From Lineus longissimus (lineage: Eukaryota > Nemertea > Pilidiophora > Heteronemertea > Lineidae), in the NCBI RefSeq assembly GCF_910592395.1, contig NC_088309.1, positions 12,404,599 through 12,468,598 of the forward strand: 64,000 bases of DNA, read 5' to 3'. Under the pieces are notes generated by a model that had not been told where the DNA came from, did no database searches, and saw only the letters and a program-made list of their open reading frames with translations. A program made the position numbers and the translations under genes. Shown one piece after another: positions 36,997-48,224 of this stretch. Positions within the stretch are counted from its first letter, which is position 1; the number at the start of each line of letters is the position of its first letter.

Positions 36997-39697
36997 CTTA
37001 CCTCTGTAGCTCTTAAATTTGATAGACATTTTCTTTGGAGTAGATGCCAACAAATGCAAATTCCATGTTAACTTTAACTATTCAGGTTGGAGGTTGATAT
37101 TTAGCAGAGCATTTGAAGTCTTTGAGCAAAGTTTGGGTAATGTTTCTTTGGATGAGTCCCAGCTCTTCCAAAAGTCGTATTTGTTGGAGATGGACTGCAG
37201 TGGTTAAACTCTTTGATATGTTAAGAATGATTTGGCATGATTGTGTTCAATTGAAAACCAAATTGGTGGTTTCCTTCACTGTCATACCATACAGTGAAGA
37301 GATCAAATGTTTGAGCTCCAGTTTCTCCTATTGAGTAACTTGATCTTCCTTGAGTTCTAGAGTACCCTATTCGTAGTCTTGAACCTTTTCAAACTCAAAG
37401 AATTGAACATTTCACTCATACAACTGCTTCGATGAGCTGAAGGATCCGAATTATTACAGTTAATGATGTTTTCGAATGATGTTGCTAAATGAGGTCGCAA
37501 GATTGCTAATGTAGCATTTCAAATGCAATAATAGTCTGCCTAGTATGTGAAAGAAATGCACTGGAATCTGTGCTGTGCAATCGGATTTGAGCATTGCCTT
37601 TCATTGTTGTGCTGGGGATTCTTGAAGTCATTAATCTCAGCTCGTCAAAGAAACATATAGCATGGCTGAACGAACAGCTTTTAACACTTGAAGCTCAAAA
37701 TGGCGAATAGGATGGGTTTGCGTGGTTCAAATATAACTGCATTAGTTCCTTCTCCTGCCACTAGAGCAGATATTTGGTCCTCGATTTGGTAATGGTGCTA
37801 GTACTGTTGATTGGTCCTCATAAAGTGATTGTGCATTTGTTATTGGCTAGGTCTACTAGAATGATCATCAAACTGGCTATGCCATGATCGGTGTACACTA
37901 CCGTTGTAAAGCTCGTGTATGGATTATCGAATAGTACAATATAAAAGACCTTGCAGCCCATATTGTGTCCTATTGAAAGGCACAACACTGCATCCTAATG
38001 AAACCTTTGCAAATCTGACTCAGCCAATCATGCATGTGGCATGCAAGGACAACACTGTTACCATATCAGCATTAATCCTGCATAGTGACGAGTGAAATTG
38101 TGTTATGGAGTGTGAAAACGTTCACATCGGCCAGTTTGCAATCCATAAATGGATGGGAAGTGCTTCAATCAGCTATTTCTATTTACCATAGTACACAATA
38201 AAATTACCAGCGGGCTGCTTGATAGACAATAAAAATAGCATGCCGCTTACGAAAAATGGGGAGAATAGTGAGGCCCAGTTGGGTGTCTGTCATGATATTG
38301 AGTGATGTTACCTCCCAATCACCATATCCTTTCAGAAATATCAGCAGTGCTCCTGGCGTTCATTGAGAGGTTCGCAGAATCCACTCTCGTGGTGTGACAA
38401 TAAATATGGGTATATATCAAATCTGGTAATTATACGTGGTTCATCTGTGCATTGGGGCAGTGTTGGACAATAACTTCAACGCAATTAACATTCGATCAGG
38501 GTGTCATATAGATTATGAGCTAGATGAAGGAGAGACAATGGCGAGCCCCTGAGGACCGTTCTGAAATAGATGAATGATAACGGTGCATGTCAGATTCAAT
38601 GATAGCACTACATTTATTTTGAAGCAAATGAAAACACTTCTAATGATATCTATAAAATTTGTCTATTATCTGCACTTGATTGGGCTTTGAGTTGGGCAAT
38701 GATAGCCTGGCCAGGCCCGTAATATTTCTTCATTATGCAAACCTTTTTGTCCATGAAGGGAGGCCCCTTCCTCCCGTAATGAGGGAGAAATGTGCACTGA
38801 TGTCATCGAAATCTTATCCAAGTTTTACTTCGGTCATGATGGTTTTCATTTGCATATTTAATCAATTGCTTCCCGTGTAAACGCTCGACTGGCCATGTGC
38901 CGCCAACCATTAAAACTCTCAAGTTGAGAAATGAAGACCAGACTAAACGCCACGTCTGTCAGGATGAAAATTTGCTAGTGATGGGAACGAGATTAGCGGA
39001 TGTTCAAAATGTTCATGTATAATTTAAATATTTTAAAAGGCATTCTCTCATGAAATTCTTATGAAACTGAAAAGCTTTGAGTCGTGAATCATGGTGTTTT
39101 TAACGACTCTACTAGAAGCTGCCAATACCAGTAACAAGGTGTGGTTGATGGCAAGACATTTCGTAATTTCTGTCCCAGTAAGATCTCCACACAAATTGAA
39201 GTTGCTTGAACGGTATTCGCTTTAATTTCACGAGAGTAGTTGTGCCGAGTCCTAAAAGGGTTTATCCTATCATCTCATCTTACGAGAGAAGGTCTTCCGT
39301 TGATAACGTTTATCCATCGTATGTTGAAGAATCCTCAGGATCTCTCTGAGATGAGACAGGTCCTGGAGGCCTTACACCGAGTCATGATAAGGAGACAGCA
39401 GGCGTATAATGCTTGACAATGCTTCTGCGGGGGTTGGGGAAATAATGACAGTGCTGTCATCAGAACCGGAACATAGGGGTATATGAATAGTAGTGGAAAG
39501 ATGAGACTTCGGTGGTGGTGAAAGCAGCTAGTCATATCTCTTGAACATAGAGAGGGACCAAACCCAATGAATATAACTTACGGAACACAAAATCTGTTGG
39601 TGGTTGTGGATTCTTGGGCTGATGTACATACCTCAATAACTGGGGTATTTAAAGAGAGTTGAGGGCGCATGAGCTCGAATTTTGACTCTTTTGACAG
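36997..39697. other. Non-coding between DIRS element and MITE copy 2
   Basis: Base composition returns to AT-rich immediately after the element end. No exon, repeat or RNA gene is recognised. It is probably intron of the RRM gene, if the exons upstream lie outside the window. Confidence 0.5.
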
Positions 39698-39861
39698 TAC
39701 AATAAAACCCCCCCTATCAAGGACACCCTGGGACTGACAAGTGCTGTCCTTAATAGAGAGGTGTCCTGATTGGAGAGGTCAAATTGAATGGAACAAGCCA
39801 ATTTGGGACCAAACCTAGTGTCCTTAATAGAGAGATGTCCGCTAAGGGATATTCCACTGTA
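39698..39861 (+). mobile_element. TA-flanked MITE, copy 2
   Basis: A 164-bp homolog of 11016-11178 with the same internal blocks (GACTGACAAGTGCTGTCC; AGAGAGGTGTCCTGATT). The left end has drifted (TACAATAAAACCCC) while the right end keeps TTCCACTGTA. It lies about 0.7 kb upstream of the RRM exon pair and directly beside a SINE-like element. Confidence 0.72.
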
Positions 39862-39869
39862 TTTGGGAA

Positions 39870-40018
39870 TTAATATTGAAGGACACCATGGCGACCAGAG
39901 CAAACATATACTGTTGAAGAGTTGCTGCCCCTCTCACTTGGGTAGAGAGAGAGGAATGGAACCTGTGACCTCAGTGATAATAGGCACTGTTGTTTCCACC
40001 GGGCCACTCTGACAGCCC
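39870..40018 (-). mobile_element. Possible tRNA-derived SINE fragment
   Basis: On the minus strand an A-box-like TGGCCCGGTGG (39996-40006) is followed after 32 nt by a B-box-like GGTTCCATTCC (39953-39963). A CT-rich body continues toward the MITE. The B box departs from consensus at two or three positions, so this may be an old copy or chance. Spacing and order are right for a tRNA-like head. Confidence 0.4.
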
Positions 40019-40577
40019 TGTGTTATAATATATGAGTGTAGTGTTATGACAAGATTTGCTCGGGAATGGATGGTATGTTTGCTTGGAAATGGATACTTGC
40101 TTCCATTCATTGATGGAAAGAGATAGTGCAGTCAGTTGCAACTTCTTAGAAATCAGAAGGTACATTGCTATGCTATGAAAAGGTTGCTTGTGATTTGGAT
40201 ATGATGATGAAATAATATATATAAAGGTTATGACGTGTTGGAATCGTTTCAGGTCGAAATGGGGAACAAAAGGAGTGCCTTTCAAATTCAAAATCCATTC
40301 GCCCCTCAATTTTCACCAGCCACAAAGGATTGCAGCACGTCAATTTCTGGCCACCCATAACCGCTCTATCATTTTGAATCACCACAGTACTGGGTTAAGA
40401 AGACCCATCTCAGATTGATGATTTGTCTTAGTCATCATGCAATATCTTTTTTTTTCAGCGGTTGGTTGCCAAGCCTTCCTTTCACCCTTGTCATAGAGAC
40501 TTCCTCCCTCATCATGCTGCTGACGTCATTAGCTCATAATTGGCCATTAATATCGCTGTGATTCTTTCTCTTTCTAG
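40019..40577 (+). other. Intron immediately upstream of the exon pair
   Basis: It ends in a good acceptor: TGATTCTTTCTCTTTCTAG, with a possible branch site in CCATTAATATC about 30 nt upstream. The open frames on both strands here are short and uninformative. Confidence 0.55.
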
Positions 40578-40626
40578 ATTGAAGAATGTGTATTAATGTA
40601 CGACAAAAATACACAGAGAAACAGAG
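40578..40626 (+). CDS. RRM exon, copy A (mutually exclusive, Musashi-like)
   Basis: This 49-nt internal exon encodes IEECVLMYDKNTQRNRG plus the first base of the glycine codon. The segment is beta-strand 2, the beta2-beta3 loop and the start of RNP1 (RG, with F/Y-G-F-V expected from the next exon) of an RNA recognition motif. It follows a pyrimidine tract ending CTTTCTAG and is followed by GTAAGA. The pattern LMxDKxTxRxRG is closest to RRM2 of Musashi-type RNA-binding proteins; DAZAP1 and hnRNP A/B RRMs are alternatives. It would enter in phase 0 and leave in phase 1. A paralogous exon lies 54 nt downstream, 42/49 identical. The flanking exons were not found here, so the family name is an inference from 17 residues; the exon itself is well supported by the splice sites and the duplication. 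Confidence 0.85.
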
Positions 40627-40680
40627 GTAAGACGACATTTTATACTATGATTTCAACGTGTAGGCTTTTTTTCTTTCTAG
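40627..40680 (+). other. 54-nt intron between the duplicated RRM exons
   Basis: It starts GTAAGACG and ends in a T/C-rich tract plus AG. At 54 nt the donor of copy A and the likely branch region for copy B (near ATTTCAAC) are only about 30 nt apart, which is expected to crowd the spliceosome. This is a known way to enforce mutually exclusive exons. The start of the intron after copy B resembles it (GTAAG, then TTATA, ATGAT and GTAGGC before a T run), so the ancestral tandem duplication was about 103 bp, exon plus intron. Confidence 0.7.
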
Positions 40681-40729
40681 ATTGAGGAATGTGTATTAAT
40701 GCACGACAAAACCACAGACAGAAACCGAG
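40681..40729 (+). CDS. RRM exon, copy B (mutually exclusive, Musashi-like)
   Basis: This is the second 49-nt exon, encoding IEECVLMHDKTTDRNRG. It has a strong acceptor (T-rich tract, CTTTCTAG) and a GTAAGC donor. Seven bases differ from copy A. Two changes are silent (codons 2 and 16); the other five make three replacements, Tyr to His at residue 8, Asn to Thr at 11 and Gln to Asp at 13. All three lie in the beta2-beta3 region, which in RRMs lies near bound RNA. Reading frame, length and both splice sites are preserved, which argues against a dead duplicate. Copy B is slightly nearer the usual Musashi RRM2 pattern (LMxDKTTxRxRG). Joining A and B would add 98 nt and break the frame, as would skipping both. 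Confidence 0.85.
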
Positions 40730-41886
40730 GTAAGCAGATACTTTATATGATTATCTGAATGCGTATTGTAGGCCTTTTTGAGTCAGTAGTGTCAAAAGGC
40801 AGGATTTCTTTTCAGCTGGGGTTGTCAAAAAGCATGGACGTTGCTTTTCTCTGGGTGCAGCTACGGTTTTGCTGCATCAGAACACTCCTGCGTAAGCCAT
40901 TAAAGCCTAAAGTAATGTATAGGCTTCATTATCAAATCGTTACGATGAGGGTAAAACTTGTGAAAATTATGTTTGGAATGGAATGCTTTGAATTGAATGG
41001 TGATAAAAGCAGTTTTCAATTTGTCTTCTGATAATGGTTTGGACGAAACAAAAGTTCAATTTCATACGATATTGACTGAGGGTAGTTGAAACCATGAAAT
41101 GTCTGAGGCCATGTTTGAATACTGCCAAAAAATCTTGGATGGAAAGGGTGAAAGGAAATTGCCTTAGTTCCCCAATCATGTTCACCATGTCAATTTTGAA
41201 ACCACTAACTGCTAAACTGTGCGGTAACTTGCTTGTCGGAAGTGAATTAAACACCCTCTGACGTACCTCTCAACATATTATGGTTCTAATATCCCTCTAA
41301 AGTTGAGAGTCATGTTTGAAGCTCACGTGTCAGAAAAGTCACACTTGGACATGGTCTCGTGATAATGATGAAGTCACCAGATCATTGGAAACTTCCGATT
41401 CAAACTCGAGAGCTTCCGGATGAGAGATTCATTAAGTGATTCAAAGGTGTTTCCTGGATAATTTCCTGTATGTCGAAAACCCCCGTATTGCTTGGTCACT
41501 CCTGGTGACACGTGTATAAATAGCCATTTCCTCTAGAGCAAAGTGAGTGAACAACCCCCAGAGATCTAAGAAAGCATGCCAAGTCAATTTCAGGGACTTC
41601 AAATGAGGTGAGATACCCCTCAGCTGCCCTAGTTAAAGGTATCTCCTCAATTTGTAACTCACGCATTGCCTGAGTCAAGTAACCCAGAGATGAGGTAATG
41701 ACACGTATATTTGGCCACTGATGTAGTTGTAATATGATGCACAGGATATTGCTCAGTGGCGTTTGATCAAAAAGACAAATTAATGATCTGCCTCTGGGTG
41801 ACAGGAATTCCATCAAATCACGTTATCACTATCACGTGCCCATCCACTCCCACTCACGTGGTTGTCCCTCTTGGTCAGGGTATTGC

Positions 41887-42004
41887 CTCTGTGGCAATCC
41901 CTGACATTTGTTGGCCTTTCCCATGACATCTCTCACCTTTACTGTGGTAAACCCTGACTTTTCGTAGACTTTCTCTTGACATCTCTCACCTTTACTGTGG
42001 AAAT
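41887..42004. repeat. 53-bp partial tandem repeat
   Basis: The block TGACATCTCTCACCTTTACT occurs at 41924 and again at 41977 (period 53). A shorter third copy lies to the left (CTGTGGCAATCCCTGACA). Confidence 0.8.
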
Positions 42005-45000
42005 CCCTCTTACTTTTATAATATCAATATCAATTATTGTTGCCCGATTCAGAAGTTGCCAACTAAAAGCAGCTACCTCAGTGGAAGTCATCTATTTACT
42101 ATTTGGCCAATGAAGTGGGTGTGATTTCTAACAAGACAAAAACATTGATGTCGTTCTATCATACTACTATGGAACCATTTACAGATTGTCTCGATGGAAG
42201 AACTGAAAACTATGAAGTGACTGTATAACTGTCACACCTACCATCAATGAATGACTCATTGTGAAGTATTTGCGTGGTATTATCTGATCACGAATGCCAC
42301 TGATTGGTGCATCTTGGTGCGTGTTCAATTTTTTAGTGTAGTCTCCTCAAATTGTGAGATCATTTAATTGGCTACAGATCACATGTTTGGTTGTCAGGTG
42401 TGATTTGGAATCTGTGCCCACAATCAATTCTTATCTCGTTTGAAAAACAAAAATAGTGTTTCTTTTGTGTGATTTTTGTTTTGTAATGGGTGATGGAGTG
42501 AGTTTGCAATTAAGCAATAAGTTCACCGGTGATTAGTCAAATATAGATGTTTTGATGTCGTGATTCTTAGGTTTTGTAATAAGCTAGTTGAGTTTTGTTA
42601 ATGTTGACAATTTTATCAACTATGGTGGAAACATCACATAATTTACAAAAATATGTTTTGTGTTAATGTACTCTTCATAGTTTCACCAATCTAAGACTTC
42701 TTAATTAAACAAATCAAAAAAGAGCTTAGCTTTTGAATTCATGACAACATTTTGGGGGCAAAGTCAAGATGCCATTATGGTGATAAACAAGGTGCTTACT
42801 TCACATAAAACAAAAGTTCCCACAAAAATAGTTCCTCCAAAACCAGATCCTTAAGCAGAAAATCATATCAACTGCTGTTAGCAGAAGAATTATTTATAAA
42901 TCATCATTTGCCTCCTTATTGGCAGGGCTGCAGGAAGCATGTCTGGCCAACAAGGAGGGGCCGAATCCTTGTCTATCCAAATTGACCATTTTGGATGCCA
43001 TCGAACAACCATGTGCATGAAATTGCCAGTTCTTTGAATATTCAGATGAAATATTGAGGTGATACCAGAGTGTACATGATAAGCACAGGTTTGTAATATA
43101 GTGATTCAGGGATGACTTGCAAGTTTCGTTGAAATTTGAAGTGGTGTTGAATTAAGGTTTCACTCAATGTTCTTAACACCCTTTTGGCTCTCTGCACAAA
43201 GCTTGACCCGATCGATTGTGCACCATGATGCCTCTGCATGTATCTCTAGAGAATATCGACCAGGGTGTGTCATTCTTCTGTCTTGATGTCACCAACTCAA
43301 CAATGCTTGCGCAGCAAACTGACTGAAAAAAAACTGGAAAATTTTCACACCGTGCATTATCAACATTTGTAAAAAACAAATTTCAACTATCTTTGATGTC
43401 AACAGAAATGATGTTTTATTTATCAAAAGTTGATTTCATTATTGGGAGGATTTTTAGTCCTCTTTTAGTTTCAAAGGTTTGTCAAAGAGATCTGTTTGCA
43501 GGTAGAATTCAGAATTTCAGGAAAAACTCCCATTAAAGAAATCAAGTCATTTTGCGCCGAATAGGAACAAATCGTAATTATCTTTTTCAAACACGCCTTC
43601 GGATTAAGTTGCAAAGTGGAAGTGATCTTTTTCTTCTCTCACTTTGTTCGGTTGATTAATTGGATGACAAGTCAGGGATACTATGACACTTGGAAAGTGC
43701 AATCCAGCCCCCCCCCCCTATTTGACTCATTTGGTGTCTTGAAAGAAATGCACTACTTGTCCGCAGATGTTAATCTCTGAATCTGGCAACACTCATCACT
43801 ATGTTCTTCTACTAATGCTGGGTGAGCTAGATTCAGCTCCAACTGGTCCCAGCCAATATCATGGGTGAGTTTTGATGATGTCTCATATTTGAACTATTTG
43901 CCCTTTGATGACGTTCAGCCTGTACCGGCATGTCGCCGAGGTATATGATTAATTTAATGATGGCAAGGCTTGTTTCATCTCACTCCACATGACAAGGTGA
44001 GCAGAAAAGGGCACGCGACTTTGACAAGAACCGACAAACAGATATTGCTGGCTCGGTTAGAAATGAAATGCCGCGGCACAGTCAACTGGGTTGTCGACAC
44101 AGCAATAATCCCTTATTGGTTTGGCCCTTATTTTGACTTGGGACTTCCTTGAGGTGAATTGTGATACTTCTGAAGTCCTGATGTCATGGTGAACCGAGGC
44201 ATTTGGGTGGAGGGGCGGCACTTCATATAAGATCTTTGACTGAATGTCAGGCCAAATAGAAGAGTTCAACCTCACAACACTTCCCAAGTCAACACAGTTG
44301 TTTCTATCATGGCTCCTTCCCCTCTAGGAAACTTTTAAACATTTTCTATTACCCATTTTGAAATGTTTGGCATGACCAGAATGATCTCCGTCATTAAATC
44401 AAAGCTCTAAAAGTTTTTCTTTGTTTTTATTCCATCAGAGATTTCATAATGTGGCTGTTTGCCATGCACTGTGAGCCGTTCTTCCTTGGCCTCTCTTTGA
44501 TTGACTAACTTTAAATCATCAGGAGATGCTAATTCCTTGATAACAAAATGCGTATTTTACAGCTTTTGTTTCAGTGTACCCTGTATCAGTGAATTATCGT
44601 TCAAATCCCTAGCTGCCATCGTAACATTCAACTGGCATTAGGAAAAATGTCATCAGTCATGGCGTATTTCATTCACGAGAAACTGCTGAAGTTTATTGCC
44701 CCCAAATGCTACAGGAATGAACTCCTACTATCCAATCTCTGCATTGGTGAAAGTTTAATGTGGCCCTGTAGTCGCTGTGTGGGGATGGCGCTTGGCAGGC
44801 TCTTATCACTGGATAGCAGAGAATGCTAGCGAGCTCACACTCGCGACCTTTCAATGAATCATCATGGAGTAGCGGGGAATCTGCATGTTGAACACGTGGA
44901 GATAACACTTTTTTCTATGGCAAAGAAATGGCAAGGAATTATTGGCCATTTTCTTGCGATGACGTTAAATCAAACATGAGCGTTAACTCTCAAATGGCGT

Positions 45001-45186
45001 CTGCTTGAGTGGATACTGCAGATCATCTGAGAATGTTGCTTGGCACTTTTATTGCTAAGTTTCCATCAAGTTTGCATTTTTGACGCTAGAAAAAGCGTTA
45101 TGAGGAATGTATTGTTCTTGTTTTTCTTTCGTAGGGAAGCTTTTGCTGGAGTTTTGATTCCTTGTCACTTGTGGTTGGGTGTCTAT

Positions 45187-45311
45187 AAACCTAAGACTTT
45201 ATAAAACTATGACCCAACTATAAAACTAAGACCCATATGACAAGAAAACTAAGACCCAACTAGAAAACTTAAGACCCAATAGTCCTATGGGTCTTAGTTT
45301 TCTAGTTGGGT
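45187..45311. repeat. Short tandem array ending in an inverted copy (hairpin)
   Basis: Four imperfect direct copies of AAAACTAAGACCCAACTA run from about 45190 to 45278, followed after 9 nt by an inverted copy. The last direct copy (45254-45278) and the inverted copy (45288-45311) pair over 24 bp with a single bulged base. Such an arrangement suggests foldback replication slippage; an RNA function cannot be excluded. Confidence 0.8.
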
Positions 45312-48116
45312 GTGGAAGAACATTCAACGTTTGCAGATAATGATGTTTAGCAAATGTGAATGGTAACAAAATGATGTGCCTAAAAACTAGGGGCATCCTG
45401 ATCCATTTAACCATTGCCCTGGTGGAACAGCTGACTGACGCCTCGACATGCAGGGTAAACTCATTCTCCTACGTTGCAGTTGATGATTGATAATGAGACT
45501 TAGTTAGACTTTGGATAAGGCAAGGTTGTTAGTTTTGACCTTTCCTCACCGCAATCATGGGGGGGGGGGGTTACAGAGTACAATGCACCAGCTTGAGACA
45601 TCGTTGTCTAGCTGCGCACAATCAAACACATGCTTTCAGTTCTCAACTGAAACCATTTGCACTCAAGTAAATGTCACCATGTCCAATATATTGATCTAGG
45701 GCTGTATATATAGACACCAGTATTGACCTTCCCTTGTCAATAGAATACCCTACAAAACATGTAATGGCTTCATGATAAGGGATGGGGAGGGGGGATGGGG
45801 GTAAATGAGATGAAGAAAAGAATGCTGCAAAACTACTCTGCCTATACCCTCTGAGATATAGGTAATCGTAGTATGGTTTCAAAATTGCTAAATCTCCATC
45901 AGCCATTGCTTTACTACATGATGTGGATGAAATTCTATGTCCTGGAGGGCAATTATGATAGTAATTCCATCTTTCCTGATTGGTGTGTGGGTGATTTAAA
46001 CTCAAGGTATCAGGTATGGGACCAATAAAGCCTTGGGCGAAATGGATTGCGATGATTTGAGTAGAGTGGTTGGAGGTTGAAGTGTACACATGGTGGGGAT
46101 GACCTATTGGAGAGAGGGGTGTTTCAAGAAAAAAACCTTGTGGTTATTCAAATACAAAAGTGACCTTTTGGCCTTTTCCAAATACAACAACTTTTATACC
46201 AAACGGCCTGCTGTGTTGTGTTTTTTTACATAGCTGATATTTGTTCCAGTGATCCTGAATATAGTTCCTTCGTCGCATCCCCATTCCGATTTAGTTTCCT
46301 TTGGGTGAATCCAACGGTTCTACATTTATAGGAACACAGCGCCTGTCTTAGGTTGTATTAGCAATTGATTTTACATGTCGAGATGATTCTTTCACTTGAC
46401 TTTGCTTGCCTTGAGTGTGTGTCAGTTGAGTTTGATTCTGCCTTGTCATCATCTTGTCTGAAAAGACCATAAGAAAATGTGGTGTATTGGATGTTTAAAA
46501 GTCTTCTCACTGGCTTTTGGATCAACATTCATGACACCTCCAATATTTCAAGGTTGTATCGAAAGTTGAACACACAAGCTTGACAAAATGACCAGGAAAA
46601 CGAGAACATTTTCAAAATGTCTTCAGATTCACCCCTACTTGCTAAAACAAAAAATTAAATGATGTCGTGTCAAGTACAAGGAGCTCCAAAGGGTTGTTTA
46701 TAAGAACTCATTTTCTGCACAACCAGGCCATGCCACTCTTGTAAAAATTATAGAATATGAGACTTCAAAGCTTAAAATATTTTTTTTATAATAAAGTAAT
46801 CACGCTTCTTGTTATGAAATGGTTATTGTCACATTATGCAGGCTGCTGGGCTGCCTCTTTATGAATGGCTTATTATCACACCGTAATCAAAGTAATTGTC
46901 GGAACAGGTTACAGTCATGAGACAAATTAATTTCCTTTCCAATCTCACTAAAAGAATAGGTTTTTGTTGCTGTTGCAGAGTCTGATTAAATTAATTGACA
47001 AACCCAGGCCACCACAAAGCTGTGTTGTGTTCAGTGCAAGAAAATTGTTGGTTTGAGGTTTGGTGCCTTGCCGTTGCAATGGCATTATATTGGTTGGCCA
47101 TGTTGGCTAGATTATTTATTGTTAAAATCAAAAACTTTAAATAGGGGCAAAAATGTACCAGTTTACACTTAAACAAAGGTACAATATTCAAACTTTAAGA
47201 TCTTACTTAAAATAAGCAAATTATTTCATAGAAAAAATGTTGAAAATGAAAACATCAAACTTATTTCTTGAGAATGATCATCGAGTTGCTGCATTATTCA
47301 CTTTGCCAGTCTGTTTTGCCATGACATTTTGAAGTTGATGGCCTCAGGGGACTGTCATCTGCACTCATGTCACAGTCACAAAGATATAGCGAGTGTCCTT
47401 GACTTCCCCACCTCTTCCACGCACTTTAATTTAATTGAACTCTAGAGTCATTTCCAGTTAGCCTCTTGCATCTGGTTAATGCACAGCATGTCGATCTAAG
47501 TAACATGTATGAGGTTTTAATTGGTCCCATCAGAGCTACTGGTTGGAGTCGAATGTAAGACATCTGGTTTTCTGTACCTCGGAACAATGTAGAAAAATAC
47601 ACAGAAGTCACGAAAAAAGCATTGCCGATTTATTACCAGTTAATTATCGAAGTGTCACTCTCTATGGGAATCTGGGTCATATGCTTCTTCTTTGTTTATT
47701 GTTTTGAGTCTTTTTGGCCTTCCTGCAGCATTTATCATTGGCTGTTTTTATGAAAGTCAAAGAAAAAAGTCCGCGACCAGGATTGAAATTAAATTATTTG
47801 AAACTGCAGAAGCTACTTGTAATGAGAAATAAATTGACCAATCGATCACTCGGGGTGAATGTAAGCTGTAAAATCAAAACATGACTTAAACCATCTCATC
47901 ATTGCCAACATTTTTGTAAAAAATTGGTTTGTCACCATGAATGGTGCGTGGTTTGTGGTTTGTACGTGCCGTCTAAGATGATGGTTCCATACCACATTAA
48001 TCAGCAGGAAATCTGATGAGAAGATTTGACCATTTCGTGTTCTTAAGTGGCAATAATTCATTTCTATGACTGACGGGCTGTAGGAATGATCCTGTACAAT
48101 GCCACTTATGCATGCA

Positions 48117-48224
48117 GCAAGTTGCTGGAGAAATTGTCATGCAGTGTTATTCCAATTTGCCCGATCTTGTGCAAGTTGCTGGAGAAATCGTCATGCAATG
48201 TTTTTCCAATTTGCCTGATCTTGT
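48117..48224. repeat. 54-bp tandem duplication
   Basis: Two copies in direct contact (48117-48170 and 48171-48224) starting GCAAGTTGCTGGAGAAAT and ending GATCTTGT, with about five differences. Confidence 0.9.

Larger units (their letters stand above)
40730..48116 (+). other. Intron downstream of the exon pair; no further exon recognised
   Basis: The first ~50 nt after GTAAGC keep homology to the 54-nt intron and include GTAGGCC and a T run, but no third exon copy follows. The exon expected next should begin by completing the Gly codon and encode F/Y-G-F-V; no such acceptor-linked sequence was found. Repeats at 41.9 and 45.2 kb are listed separately. Confidence 0.5.

Noticed and set aside
44590-44625. 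B-box-like GTTCAAATCC
   Set aside because: No A box or cloverleaf can be formed around it.
45643-46089. 148-codon minus-strand open frame
   Set aside because: No domain and low-complexity pieces only; not supported by splice or start context.
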